From assembly GCF_010894435.1 (NCBI RefSeq), contig NZ_JAAIXZ010000002.1:1-64000 (forward strand): a stretch of DNA of 64,000 nucleotides, read 5' to 3'. This DNA comes from Pyxidicoccus trucidator. Lineage in GTDB: Bacteria; Myxococcota; Myxococcia; Myxococcales; Myxococcaceae. Below are positions 37,825 to 45,345 of the stretch, piece by piece (within the stretch, counting starts at the first letter, position 1; the number at the start of each line of letters is the position of its first letter). The notes under the pieces were generated by a model, which did no database searches, had not been told where the DNA came from, and saw only the letters and a program-made list of their open reading frames with translations. A program made the translations under genes and the position numbers.

Positions 37825-37911
37825 CCAACCGCCGGGCAGTCTCCCTTGTGCCCGACGGCGTTATCAAGCCAGGGTCACGGGATTGTGGCGTGGATGTAGG
37901 AGGGCGCGCGC

Positions 37912-39159
37912 GTGTCGAACCCGGACGTCATCGTGGTGGGAGCTGGGCTCGCGGGGCTGGCATGCAGTCGGACGCTCGTCGACGCCCGTCTCAAGGTGCT
38001 GCTGCTGGAGCGCGGAGGCGCACCCGGTGGCCGGGTTCGCACGGATGCCCATGAGGGCTTTCTCCTGGACCGGGGCTTCCAGGTGTACCTCACCGCCTAC
38101 CCGGAGGGGCGGAGGGCACTGGACCTGGGGGCACTTGCCCCGCGCCGGTTCATCCCGGGTGCAAAGGTGTGGCGGAGCGGACGGCTGCACACGGTGGCGG
38201 ACCCGCTGCGGCGGCCGGGCCAGGCGCTGTCGCACCTCCTCGACGGGCCCGGCACCTTCGGGGACAAGCTGCGCGTGCTGGAGTTGCGGCAGGCGGCGGT
38301 GTCCGGCGAGCTGGAAGACCTGTGGCAACGGCCCGAGCGCACCGCGCTGCGCTATCTGGAGGAGTTGGGCTTCACGGACGGCATGGTGGAGGGCTTCCTG
38401 CGGCCCTTCTTCGCGGGCATCTTCCTGGAGCGCGGGCTGGCCACGTCGAGCCGCTTCCTGGAGTTCGTCTTCCGCATGTTCTCCACCGGGGACACGGTGG
38501 TGCCGGAGCAGGGCATGGGCGCCATCCCCGAGCAGCTCGCCGCGAAGCTCCCGGCGGGCGTGCTGCGGATGCGCGTGCCGGTGGCCGAGGTGTGGGGCCA
38601 CCGCGTGCGGCTGGAGGACGGAGAGACGATTGGCGCGAAGGCGGTGGTGGTGGCCTCGGACCCGAAGGGCGCGGAGGGCCTGCTGCCCGGCCTGTCCGCG
38701 CACAGGATGAACCGGGTGACATGTCTGTACTTCGCCGCGCCGGAGCCGCCGGTGGAGGGGCCGTGGCTGGTGCTCAACGGCGAGCGTCACGGCTTGGTGA
38801 ACAACGTGGCGGTCATGAGTGAGGTGTCACCGGCGTATGCGCCGAAGGGACAGGCGCTGGTGTCCGTGTCCGTGCTCGGCGAGCCGCTGGAGGCCGAAGC
38901 GCTGCAAGGCCGGGTGCGTGAGGAGCTGACTGGCTGGTTTGGCAAGGCCGTCTCCGCATGGCGGCACCTGCGCACGTATGTCCTTCCCCAGGCGCTGCCC
39001 GCGCAGCCGCCTCCCGCGCTGGAGCCGCCGCGCCGCACCGTGCGCCTGTCGCCGGGCTTGTTCGTCTGTGGAGACCACCGGGACAATGCTTCCATCGATG
39101 GAGCGCTGGGCTCCGGCCGGCGCGCGGCGGAGGCCATCCTCATGGACCTGGGGCGCTGA
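37912..39159 (+). CDS. FAD-dependent oxidoreductase, protoporphyrinogen-oxidase-like
   Basis: A 415-residue flavoprotein of the amine-oxidase/phytoene-desaturase superfamily. 'DVIVVGAGLAGLACSRTL' is the dinucleotide-binding motif, 'LLLERGGAPGGRVRT' the second FAD loop with the conserved G-G-R, and 'LFVCGDHRDNASIDGALGSGRRAAEAIL' the C-terminal FAD end. The substrate is unknown. The GTG start at 37912 is preceded by AGGAGGG. The next gene begins immediately after its stop, suggesting co-transcription with the diheme lipoprotein. Confidence 0.88.
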   Translation: MSNPDVIVVGAGLAGLACSRTLVDARLKVLLLERGGAPGGRVRTDAHEGFLLDRGFQVYLTAYPEGRRALDLGALAPRRFIPGAKVWRSGRLHTVADPLRRPGQALSHLLDGPGTFGDKLRVLELRQAAVSGELEDLWQRPERTALRYLEELGFTDGMVEGFLRPFFAGIFLERGLATSSRFLEFVFRMFSTGDTVVPEQGMGAIPEQLAAKLPAGVLRMRVPVAEVWGHRVRLEDGETIGAKAVVVASDPKGAEGLLPGLSAHRMNRVTCLYFAAPEPPVEGPWLVLNGERHGLVNNVAVMSEVSPAYAPKGQALVSVSVLGEPLEAEALQGRVREELTGWFGKAVSAWRHLRTYVLPQALPAQPPPALEPPRRTVRLSPGLFVCGDHRDNASIDGALGSGRRAAEAILMDLGR

Positions 39160-39831
39160 ATGAGACGACTTCCCCTCGCTGTCTTCGCGTTGAGCGCCGC
39201 CGTGACGGTGGCGGGCTGCAAGTCCTGCTCGCGTGCCCAGGCGCCGGAAGCTCCCGCCGCTACGGCGCCGGACGCGGGGAGCGGGGCGCGCGCGGGGCTT
39301 CAGCCCGTGGCCGCCTTCTCCGGCATCACCGACCCGGCGGCCCGCTCCGTCGCGCTCTTCGTCGAGGCGGGCCGGGTGATTGCGCATCCGCGCTGCGTCA
39401 ACTGCCACCCCGCGGACGGCGTGCCTCGGCAGGGGCTGGAGCAGCGGCCACACGTCCCCCGGGTGACGGGCGGCCCGAAGGGCCATGGGACTCCGGGCCT
39501 GCCCTGCACCTCGTGCCATCAGGAGACCAACACGTCGCTCGTCGGCGCGACGCTGCGGAGTGTCCCGGGCAATCCGAAGTGGGCCCTGGCACCCGTCGAG
39601 ATGGCGTGGGTGGGAAAATCCCTGGGACAGATTTGCGAGCAGCTCAAGGACCCGGAGCGCAACGGCGGCAAGTCCCTGGAGGCTCTCCACCACCACATGG
39701 CCGAGGACGTGCTGGTGGCCTGGGGTTGGAGTCCCGGCCCGGGCCTGGAGCCGGTGCCCGGCACGCAGGCGGAGTTCGGCGCACTCATCCGGGCGTGGAT
39801 TGACACCGGGGCGGCCTGTCCGAGTCCCTGA
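39160..39831 (+). CDS. Diheme c-type cytochrome lipoprotein
   Basis: A 223-residue exported lipoprotein (lipobox V-A-G-C at C20) with two heme motifs, CVNCH (~residue 80) and CTSCH (~118). Similar proteins are annotated as isoquinoline 1-oxidoreductase subunits next to IorAB-type molybdenum enzymes (from memory). IorAB-like genes lie 2.5 kb downstream on the other strand, so it could be their periplasmic electron acceptor (inference). The ATG abuts the stop of the preceding FAD gene with no gap. Confidence 0.78.
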   Translation: MRRLPLAVFALSAAVTVAGCKSCSRAQAPEAPAATAPDAGSGARAGLQPVAAFSGITDPAARSVALFVEAGRVIAHPRCVNCHPADGVPRQGLEQRPHVPRVTGGPKGHGTPGLPCTSCHQETNTSLVGATLRSVPGNPKWALAPVEMAWVGKSLGQICEQLKDPERNGGKSLEALHHHMAEDVLVAWGWSPGPGLEPVPGTQAEFGALIRAWIDTGAACPSP

Positions 39832-39836
39832 CAGGC
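39814..39836 (+). terminator. Hairpin over the cytochrome gene stop
   Basis: GCCTGTC (39814-39820) and GACAGGC (39830-39836) form a 7-bp stem with a 9-nt loop that contains the last codons; the stop TGA is at 39829-39831. It would end the FAD-oxidoreductase/cytochrome transcript before the next gene at 39858. The stem is short, so support is moderate. Confidence 0.35.
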
Positions 39837-39857
39837 GCTCTTCGCTACAGTCGCCCC

Positions 39858-42362
39858 ATGAGCCCGCCCCTCCGTCGCAGAGACCCGCGTCCCCCTGCCG
39901 CCTGGTGGTCCGAAGGCGAGCAGGAATGGGTGGAGGGGCCACGTGACGCCGAGGGGCGCCTCCACGGCCGGATTCGCTACTGGGACGCCGAGGGACGCTT
40001 CATCTCCGAGTGCGAGCACGTCCAGGGGCTGCCCCACGGCCGAGCGCAGCGCTTCTATGCCGATGGCTCGCTGGCCCAGGAGTGCACCTATGTCCAGGGC
40101 CGCATCGAGGGCGTACGCACCTGCTACCGGCCGGGCTCTCCGCGCGTGGGGCCGCTCCGCCCGCTCGACAACGTCGCACCCGTCATCGCGGTCTACGAGT
40201 GTGTCTACGAACAGGGCAACCTCCTGGCGACCCGCTTCCGCGATGCAGCCGGGGCCGAGGTCAACGAGAGCGGTGTCCCCATTCCGCCCCGTCCGCCCGG
40301 AGTCTCGCCCCTCGCGAGTCCCATGCCGGGCGGCGAGTGGGTGGAGATGCGCCGGCGGGGCGAGAACGGCGATGAGGTGCTCGGGATGCGCCTCTGGTAC
40401 CGGGACGGTCAGCTTCGCGAGGAGAAGCGCGAGGATGGGTATTGCCGTTCGTTCCACCCCACGGGCGCGCCGAGTGCCGAGGGCCAGCGGGTCCGCAAGG
40501 GCAAATACAATCAACAGGACGGGCTGTGGCGCCATGGCGATGCCGTCGGCGTCGTGCGCCGTGAGTCCATCTATGAGCTGGGCGTCGAGCTCGTGAGGAC
40601 CCTGCGGAGACCGTTGGACGAGGCGGGCCCCGGGGGTGCTGGCGGTGTCATGCGGACGGGGCCGGTCGGGCAGACGGGGGGCAACGCGGACGCATGCGAG
40701 TGCGGGCGCTGGGAGCTGCGCGATGGCGACGGAGCGGTGCTGCGCGCCGTCGACCTCGGCGAGCCCGTGGCGGATGGCACCCTGCTCGAGGACGCCGCGC
40801 TGTCCGATGACGCTGATGAAGCGGCCCTGGGGCGCCGCGTGGAAGAGGGCGCCCTCGGAGCGGGGGCACGTATCGCCCGGCTCCGGCTCGCCGGGCGGAG
40901 CGGCCGCGTCGAAGCGCTCCTGGCGCTCGCGGGGCCCGGTCCGGCCTGGACGCACATCACCCGTGACGGCGAAGTCCTCCCGCTCATCCACTGGCGCGCG
41001 CGGCTTGGCGAGCTGGTCCTCGCGATGGAGTGGGGCGTGCCCGCGAGCGAGGCGCTCGGAGAGCTGGCCGCGAGGTTGTTCCGCGCCGGCCGGCCGCGCG
41101 CCGCCCTCGACCTCGTCGACGCGGCGAGGCTCACCTCGGATGCCCCGGCGCTGCGCGAGGCGCGCATCGCGTACCTGCGCGCGCTCGGCCGCGACGATGA
41201 GGCCCTCCGGGAGCTGGAGGCCGCCCATCCCGATAGGGTGGGCCCGCGAGAGGAAGCCCTGCTCCTCGGGCTCCGGGACGCTCCTGACGACAAGGGGAAG
41301 TGGCTGACGTACGCCGAGGCGATTGAGGGGACAAGGCCGGCCCCCGCCGCGCTCATCCGTTCTGCCTGTGGAACCTCGGAGGCAGGCTGGCTGGAGGCGC
41401 TCCTCACGGCGCTGCGCGACGTGCTGCCCGATGAGGTCGGGGAGGCCATCAACCTGCTGAGCCGCGGCTCCACCGTCTCGTCCATGGTGTGGACTCCGGC
41501 CGAGCAGTTCCTGGCCCACCATGACGCCCTGTTCCGCGCCGCGCCGCTCGCCACGGAGCTCTTCCTCGAGGATGCGACAGACGCGATGGCCCAGCTCGCG
41601 ACGCTGCCCGCGCTGCGGCGCTATACCGCGCTCTCGTTCACTGACACCCTGCTCTTCGATGGAGGCGCGGCCCATCTCGCCCGCTCGCCGCACCTCGGCC
41701 AGTTGGTGCACCTCGGGTTGAGGGGCACCCACCTCCACGACGAGGACCTGGAGGCCATCCTCGGCTCGCTCGCGTTCCCCAGGCTGACGAGCCTCGACAT
41801 CTCGAATGACCGCGAGGGGCAGAGCTACGGCCTCGACGGCCTTCGCGCCCTCACCGAGGCAGCGTTCGCGGGCACCCTGGAGGACTTCACCCTGGAGCGC
41901 CGGTGGCTCGGTGACAGCGTCGTCTCCGTCCTCGCCGCGCTGCCACGCTTGCAGTCTCTCGGGCTCGAAGGCGGGGCGCTCGGCGACGCGGGCGCGCTGG
42001 CCCTGGCGGCCCTGCCCCGGAGGTGGATACGGCTCGACCTGAGGTGGAACGAGCTGGGCGCGCGCGGCGCCAGCGCCCTGATGGACGCACCCATGGCAGG
42101 CAGCCTCGAAGAGCTCGACCTGTCGCGCAACGCGCTCGGGTCCGAGGGCGTCATGGCCGTGGCGGCGGCCCCGCTGGTCCGTCTGCGCCGGCTCGACCTC
42201 GGTGACAACGGGCTCGGCGACGAAGGGGCGCTCGCCCTGGCGCGCTCACCCCACCTCGCCGCGCTCGAGTGGCTCCAGTTGGGGCGAGTGGACGTCTCAC
42301 CGGAGACGCGAGAGGCCCTGCGCGCGCGCTTCGGTGCTCGCGTCAGGCTCGAAGCGCGGTAG
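39858..42362 (+). CDS. MORN-like and leucine-rich-repeat protein
   Basis: An 834-residue cytosolic-looking protein (no signal peptide). Residues ~20-250 have MORN/YwqK-like repeats ('GRLHGRIRYWDAEGRF', 'GRAQRFYADGSL'). Near residue 480, 'EEALLLGLRDAPDDKGKWLTYAEAI' resembles the TIGR02996 repeat-companion domain common in myxobacteria. Residues ~560-834 are RNase-inhibitor-type leucine-rich repeats ('LEELDLSRNALGSEGVMAVA', 'LRRLDLGDNGLGDEGALALA'). Likely a protein-interaction scaffold; no catalytic motif was seen. The stop is 2 nt from the convergent iorB-like stop. Confidence 0.75.
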   Translation: MSPPLRRRDPRPPAAWWSEGEQEWVEGPRDAEGRLHGRIRYWDAEGRFISECEHVQGLPHGRAQRFYADGSLAQECTYVQGRIEGVRTCYRPGSPRVGPLRPLDNVAPVIAVYECVYEQGNLLATRFRDAAGAEVNESGVPIPPRPPGVSPLASPMPGGEWVEMRRRGENGDEVLGMRLWYRDGQLREEKREDGYCRSFHPTGAPSAEGQRVRKGKYNQQDGLWRHGDAVGVVRRESIYELGVELVRTLRRPLDEAGPGGAGGVMRTGPVGQTGGNADACECGRWELRDGDGAVLRAVDLGEPVADGTLLEDAALSDDADEAALGRRVEEGALGAGARIARLRLAGRSGRVEALLALAGPGPAWTHITRDGEVLPLIHWRARLGELVLAMEWGVPASEALGELAARLFRAGRPRAALDLVDAARLTSDAPALREARIAYLRALGRDDEALRELEAAHPDRVGPREEALLLGLRDAPDDKGKWLTYAEAIEGTRPAPAALIRSACGTSEAGWLEALLTALRDVLPDEVGEAINLLSRGSTVSSMVWTPAEQFLAHHDALFRAAPLATELFLEDATDAMAQLATLPALRRYTALSFTDTLLFDGGAAHLARSPHLGQLVHLGLRGTHLHDEDLEAILGSLAFPRLTSLDISNDREGQSYGLDGLRALTEAAFAGTLEDFTLERRWLGDSVVSVLAALPRLQSLGLEGGALGDAGALALAALPRRWIRLDLRWNELGARGASALMDAPMAGSLEELDLSRNALGSEGVMAVAAAPLVRLRRLDLGDNGLGDEGALALARSPHLAALEWLQLGRVDVSPETREALRARFGARVRLEAR

Positions 42363-42364
42363 CG

Positions 42365-44572
42365 CTAGCCTCCTGGCTTCGCGGCGGCAAGCCGCTCGGG
42401 CGTCAACGGCAGCTCTCGGAGCCTCACGCCCGTCGCGTCGAAGACTGCGTTCGCCAGCGCCGCGGCCGTCGGCCCCTGCGAGGCCTCGCCCGCGCCCAGG
42501 AAGGGCTCACCGGGCCGGTCGATGAGGGCGACCTCCACGGATGGCACCTCCGAGAAGGTGAGGATGGGGTAGGTGCTCCAGTCGCGCGAGAGGATGCGGC
42601 GGGCGTCGTAGCGCACGGCCTCCTTCAGGCTCCAGCTCAGGGACTGGATGAGCCCGCCCTCCAGTTGGTTGGCGAGCCCATCCGGGTTGACCACCTCGCC
42701 CGCGTCGGCGGCCAGCACGGCCCGCAGCACTCGGATGGCGTGCGTCTTCGGGTCGACGGAGACTTCCAGGCAGATGGCGCAGTAGCTGGCGACATTCTTG
42801 TAACGCGCGAAGCCGAGGCCCCGTCCACGTCCCGGCGGGCGCTTTGCGTTCGACCAGCCGAAGCGCTCCGCGGCCTTCTGGATGACGGCCTTCGCGCGCT
42901 CATCCCGTAGCTGGCGGAGGCGGAAGACGACCGGGTCGATACCCGCCGCGTGCGCCAGCTCATCCATGAAGGATTCGATGCTGAAGACGTTGGCGTACGC
43001 GCCGAGGGCGCGGTGCGAGGAGACGCGCAGGGGCATCTCCGTCACGAAGTGGGTGGTCACCTTCCGGCCGGGGAAGGCGTAGAGCGGAATGGCGTTGCGG
43101 TCCGCGGAGTAGTTCGGCGGCCCTCCGTTCCGAGGCACGGGCATGGGGAAGGGCGTTGCCAGCGAGCGGCCCGCCAGCAGGTTGCCGGGATTGCCCCCGG
43201 GCCGGGTGCCATGGGGCGTGGACCAGAGCTCGTAGTCCCAGTCGAGCACGTCGCCCCGCGCATTCACGCTGGCGCGGACCTTCGTCACCATGGCCGGGCC
43301 GTAGGGCTCCCACGTGTGCTCGTCCTCGCGAGACCACTGTACGCGCACGGCCCGGCCGGGCAGGGCCCGGGCCAGCAGCGCGGCATCGGCCGCGGCGTCA
43401 TCCGCGCCGTTGTGCCCGTAGCAGCCCGAGCCCGCCAGGTGCAGGCCTCGCACGTGCTCCACCGGCAGGCCGAGCAGCTTCGCGATGGCCTCGGTGGTGT
43501 CGAACACGCTCTGGCTGTGGGTGTGCACCGTGAGGACGCCGCCGTCCCACTCCGCCACCGCGCAGGACGGGCCGATGGCGGCGTGCATCTGGTACGGCCG
43601 GCGGTACTGCGCCTCCAGGGTGCGCGCCGGGGCTTCGTCCGTCGGGCGCGGGGTGTCTTCGATGACGATGTCCCGGGCCTTCTGCTCCAGCAGCCACGTG
43701 TGTGGGTCCACGGGCAGGGCGGCCTGCTCGCTCCAGCGGGCGGACCGCGCCAGGCTCGCCGCGGCCTGGATGGCCTGCCACTCCCGGCTCGCGATGACGC
43801 CCAGGAAGTCCCCGTCGCGCACCACCTTCAGGACGCCCGGCATGCGCTCCACGCTCGCGATGTCGGCCCCGGTGAGCTTCGCCCCATATGACGGCGCGCG
43901 GACGACGCGGCCATGCACCAGCGTGTCGGACCGGAAGTCCTGCACGAAGGCCGGCTCGCCGGAGAGCTTGTCCGGCAGGTCCACGCGAGGGATGGGGCGG
44001 CCGACATAGCGGCGCTCGGCGAGGGGCTTGGGCGCCACGGTGCCGGTGGCTTCGCGGCTCAGCGACTTCCCGCCCGTGAGATTCCAGTAGGTGACGGTGC
44101 GGCCTCCGGGAGCGGTGATGGTGCCGTCATGGACCTTCAGCCGCTCCGCCTTCACCCCCAGGTGCTTGCCGGCCATGGCCAGCAGGAGGGCGCGGACCTC
44201 GGCGGCGGCGTAGCGCACCGCCGTGCCTCCCTGCGACATGGACATGCTGCCCGCCGTGGTCCCCTCATTCGGGGAACGCTCGGTGTCGCCGGAGATGAAG
44301 GCCAGGCGTGAGAAGTCGACGTCCAGCTCGTCCGCGCAGAGCTGCCCCAGGGCCGTCAGGACGCCCTGGCCGAGCTCCACCTTGCCTGTCTTCAGCGTGA
44401 CGACGCCGTCGGCGCCGATGCTCAGCCAGGCATCGAGCTGGCGGTTGCGCTCCAGGTCTCCAGGCAGCGGCTTGCGCCCTGGCGCCGCGCCGAGCGCGCC
44501 CGGGCCCGTCATGGCGAAGGCCAGCACCAGCGCGCCCTGGAGGACGGAGCGGCGGCTCGTAAGGGTGCTCAT
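42365..44572 (-). CDS. Molybdopterin-binding subunit, IorB/xanthine-dehydrogenase family
   Basis: A 735-residue large subunit of a periplasmic molybdenum hydroxylase like isoquinoline 1-oxidoreductase beta or aldehyde oxidases. A Tat signal begins the protein ('TSRRSVLQGALVLAF'). Then come 'KVELGQGVLTALGQLCADEL', 'GSMSMSQGGTAVRYAAAEV' and the late 'DAGEVVNPDGLANQLEGGLIQSL', which are typical Mo-cofactor and dimer stretches. It hydroxylates N-heterocycles or oxidises aldehydes (family knowledge); the substrate is not readable. ATG 44572 overlaps the small-subunit stop by 4 nt. Confidence 0.88.
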   Translation of the reverse strand: MSTLTSRRSVLQGALVLAFAMTGPGALGAAPGRKPLPGDLERNRQLDAWLSIGADGVVTLKTGKVELGQGVLTALGQLCADELDVDFSRLAFISGDTERSPNEGTTAGSMSMSQGGTAVRYAAAEVRALLLAMAGKHLGVKAERLKVHDGTITAPGGRTVTYWNLTGGKSLSREATGTVAPKPLAERRYVGRPIPRVDLPDKLSGEPAFVQDFRSDTLVHGRVVRAPSYGAKLTGADIASVERMPGVLKVVRDGDFLGVIASREWQAIQAAASLARSARWSEQAALPVDPHTWLLEQKARDIVIEDTPRPTDEAPARTLEAQYRRPYQMHAAIGPSCAVAEWDGGVLTVHTHSQSVFDTTEAIAKLLGLPVEHVRGLHLAGSGCYGHNGADDAAADAALLARALPGRAVRVQWSREDEHTWEPYGPAMVTKVRASVNARGDVLDWDYELWSTPHGTRPGGNPGNLLAGRSLATPFPMPVPRNGGPPNYSADRNAIPLYAFPGRKVTTHFVTEMPLRVSSHRALGAYANVFSIESFMDELAHAAGIDPVVFRLRQLRDERAKAVIQKAAERFGWSNAKRPPGRGRGLGFARYKNVASYCAICLEVSVDPKTHAIRVLRAVLAADAGEVVNPDGLANQLEGGLIQSLSWSLKEAVRYDARRILSRDWSTYPILTFSEVPSVEVALIDRPGEPFLGAGEASQGPTAAALANAVFDATGVRLRELPLTPERLAAAKPGG

Positions 44573-45036
44573 CGCGCCAGCTCCTCCGCGGCGCGCTGGA
44601 TGGCGCGCACGATGCGGTTGTGCGAGCCGCAGCGGCACAGGTTGGCATCCAGCGCGGTGCGAATCTCCGCTTCGGTGGGCCGGGGCTTCTCCCGCAGCAG
44701 CGCGGCCGCCGCCATCACCATGCCGGGGATGCAGTAGGCGCACTGGCCCGCCTGCTCGGCCAGGAAGGCCCGCTGGAGCGGATGCAGCGTCCCGTCCGGA
44801 GCCCGGAGTCCTTCCAGCGTGGTCAGCTCCCGCCCGCTCAGGGCCGCGGCGGGTACGACGCAGGCGCGCAGCGGGACGCCGTCCCGCAGCACCGTGCAGG
44901 CGCCGCACTGGCCGACGCCGCAGCCATACTTCGCCCCGTTGAGTCCCAGTTCGTCGCGGAGCACGTACAGGAGCGGCGTGTCTTCCGAGACGTCGACGGT
45001 GTGGGGTCTGCCATTGACGCTCAAGGTAATGGACAT
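44569..45036 (-). CDS. 2Fe-2S small subunit, IorA-like
   Basis: A 155-residue protein with a plant-ferredoxin-type cluster (C39, C44, C47, C59 in 'GCGVGQCGACTVL...AC') and a second 2Fe-2S domain (C99, C102, C134, C136; 'CAYC' and 'CRCG'). It relays electrons from the Mo centre of the IorB-like subunit. It has no signal peptide and is probably carried out with the Tat-tagged partner. ATG at 45036 has AGGAGG ten nt upstream. It is the first gene of a two-gene operon. Confidence 0.92.
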   Translation of the reverse strand: MSITLSVNGRPHTVDVSEDTPLLYVLRDELGLNGAKYGCGVGQCGACTVLRDGVPLRACVVPAAALSGRELTTLEGLRAPDGTLHPLQRAFLAEQAGQCAYCIPGMVMAAAALLREKPRPTEAEIRTALDANLCRCGSHNRIVRAIQRAAEELAR

Positions 45037-45242
45037 GGAGCGCGCTCCTCCTGCCCGCAGCCTACCGCGCTCCCTGGTGCCAGGACTTCGCTTCCTCGGG
45101 GTGTTGTCCTTGGACTCAACATCGGCGCGAGGAGGCCGGAGTGAGTTGCGAGGGACAGCCCTGGCCTCCTGCCTCGCCGGGCGCAACGCTCCAGGCGCAC
45201 TTCGACCTCATCGATTGAGCAGCCTGCCGCCGCGCCATGTCA

Positions 45243-45261
45243 ATTCCCAAAGGTTGGGAAT
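45243..45261. promoter_or_regulatory. 19-nt palindrome, probable operator
   Basis: ATTCCCAA-agg-TTGGGAAT is an 8+8 perfect inverted repeat. Its centre is about 35 nt upstream of the -10-like TGTAAT at 45287, the usual position of an operator near -35. It is AT-richer than its surroundings, which favours a selected site over chance. Confidence 0.55.
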
Positions 45262-45311
45262 GTATGTGGAAAAGGCGGACTGTACTTGTAATCGAGACTC
45301 TCTTGCAGCCA

Positions 45312-45345
45312 GCATACGCCCCCACACCTTTCACTGGGGGTATGC
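45312..45345 (+). promoter_or_regulatory. Hairpin covering the ribosome site of the M4 protease gene
   Basis: GCATACgCCCCCA (45312-45324) pairs with TGGGGGTATGC (45335-45345) with one bulged G and a 10-nt loop. The 3' arm contains the only Shine-Dalgarno-like G-run and ends at the base before the ATG (45346). This could hold translation off until opened. Confidence 0.5.

Larger units (their letters stand above)
45037..45345. other. Divergent intergenic region with two dyads
   Basis: This 309-nt gap separates the IorA-like gene (minus) and the M4 protease gene (plus). The first ~200 nt hold nothing obvious. It then holds a 19-nt palindrome at 45243-45261, an extended -10-like TACTTGTAAT (core TGTAAT 45287-45292) without a clear -35, and a hairpin at 45312-45345 touching the protease start codon. 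Confidence 0.45.

Noticed and set aside
37721..37911. Classical trp attenuator or T-box before aroF
   Set aside because: No short frame with consecutive Trp codons and no T-box specifier or antiterminator sequence could be found; only unexplained hairpins remain.
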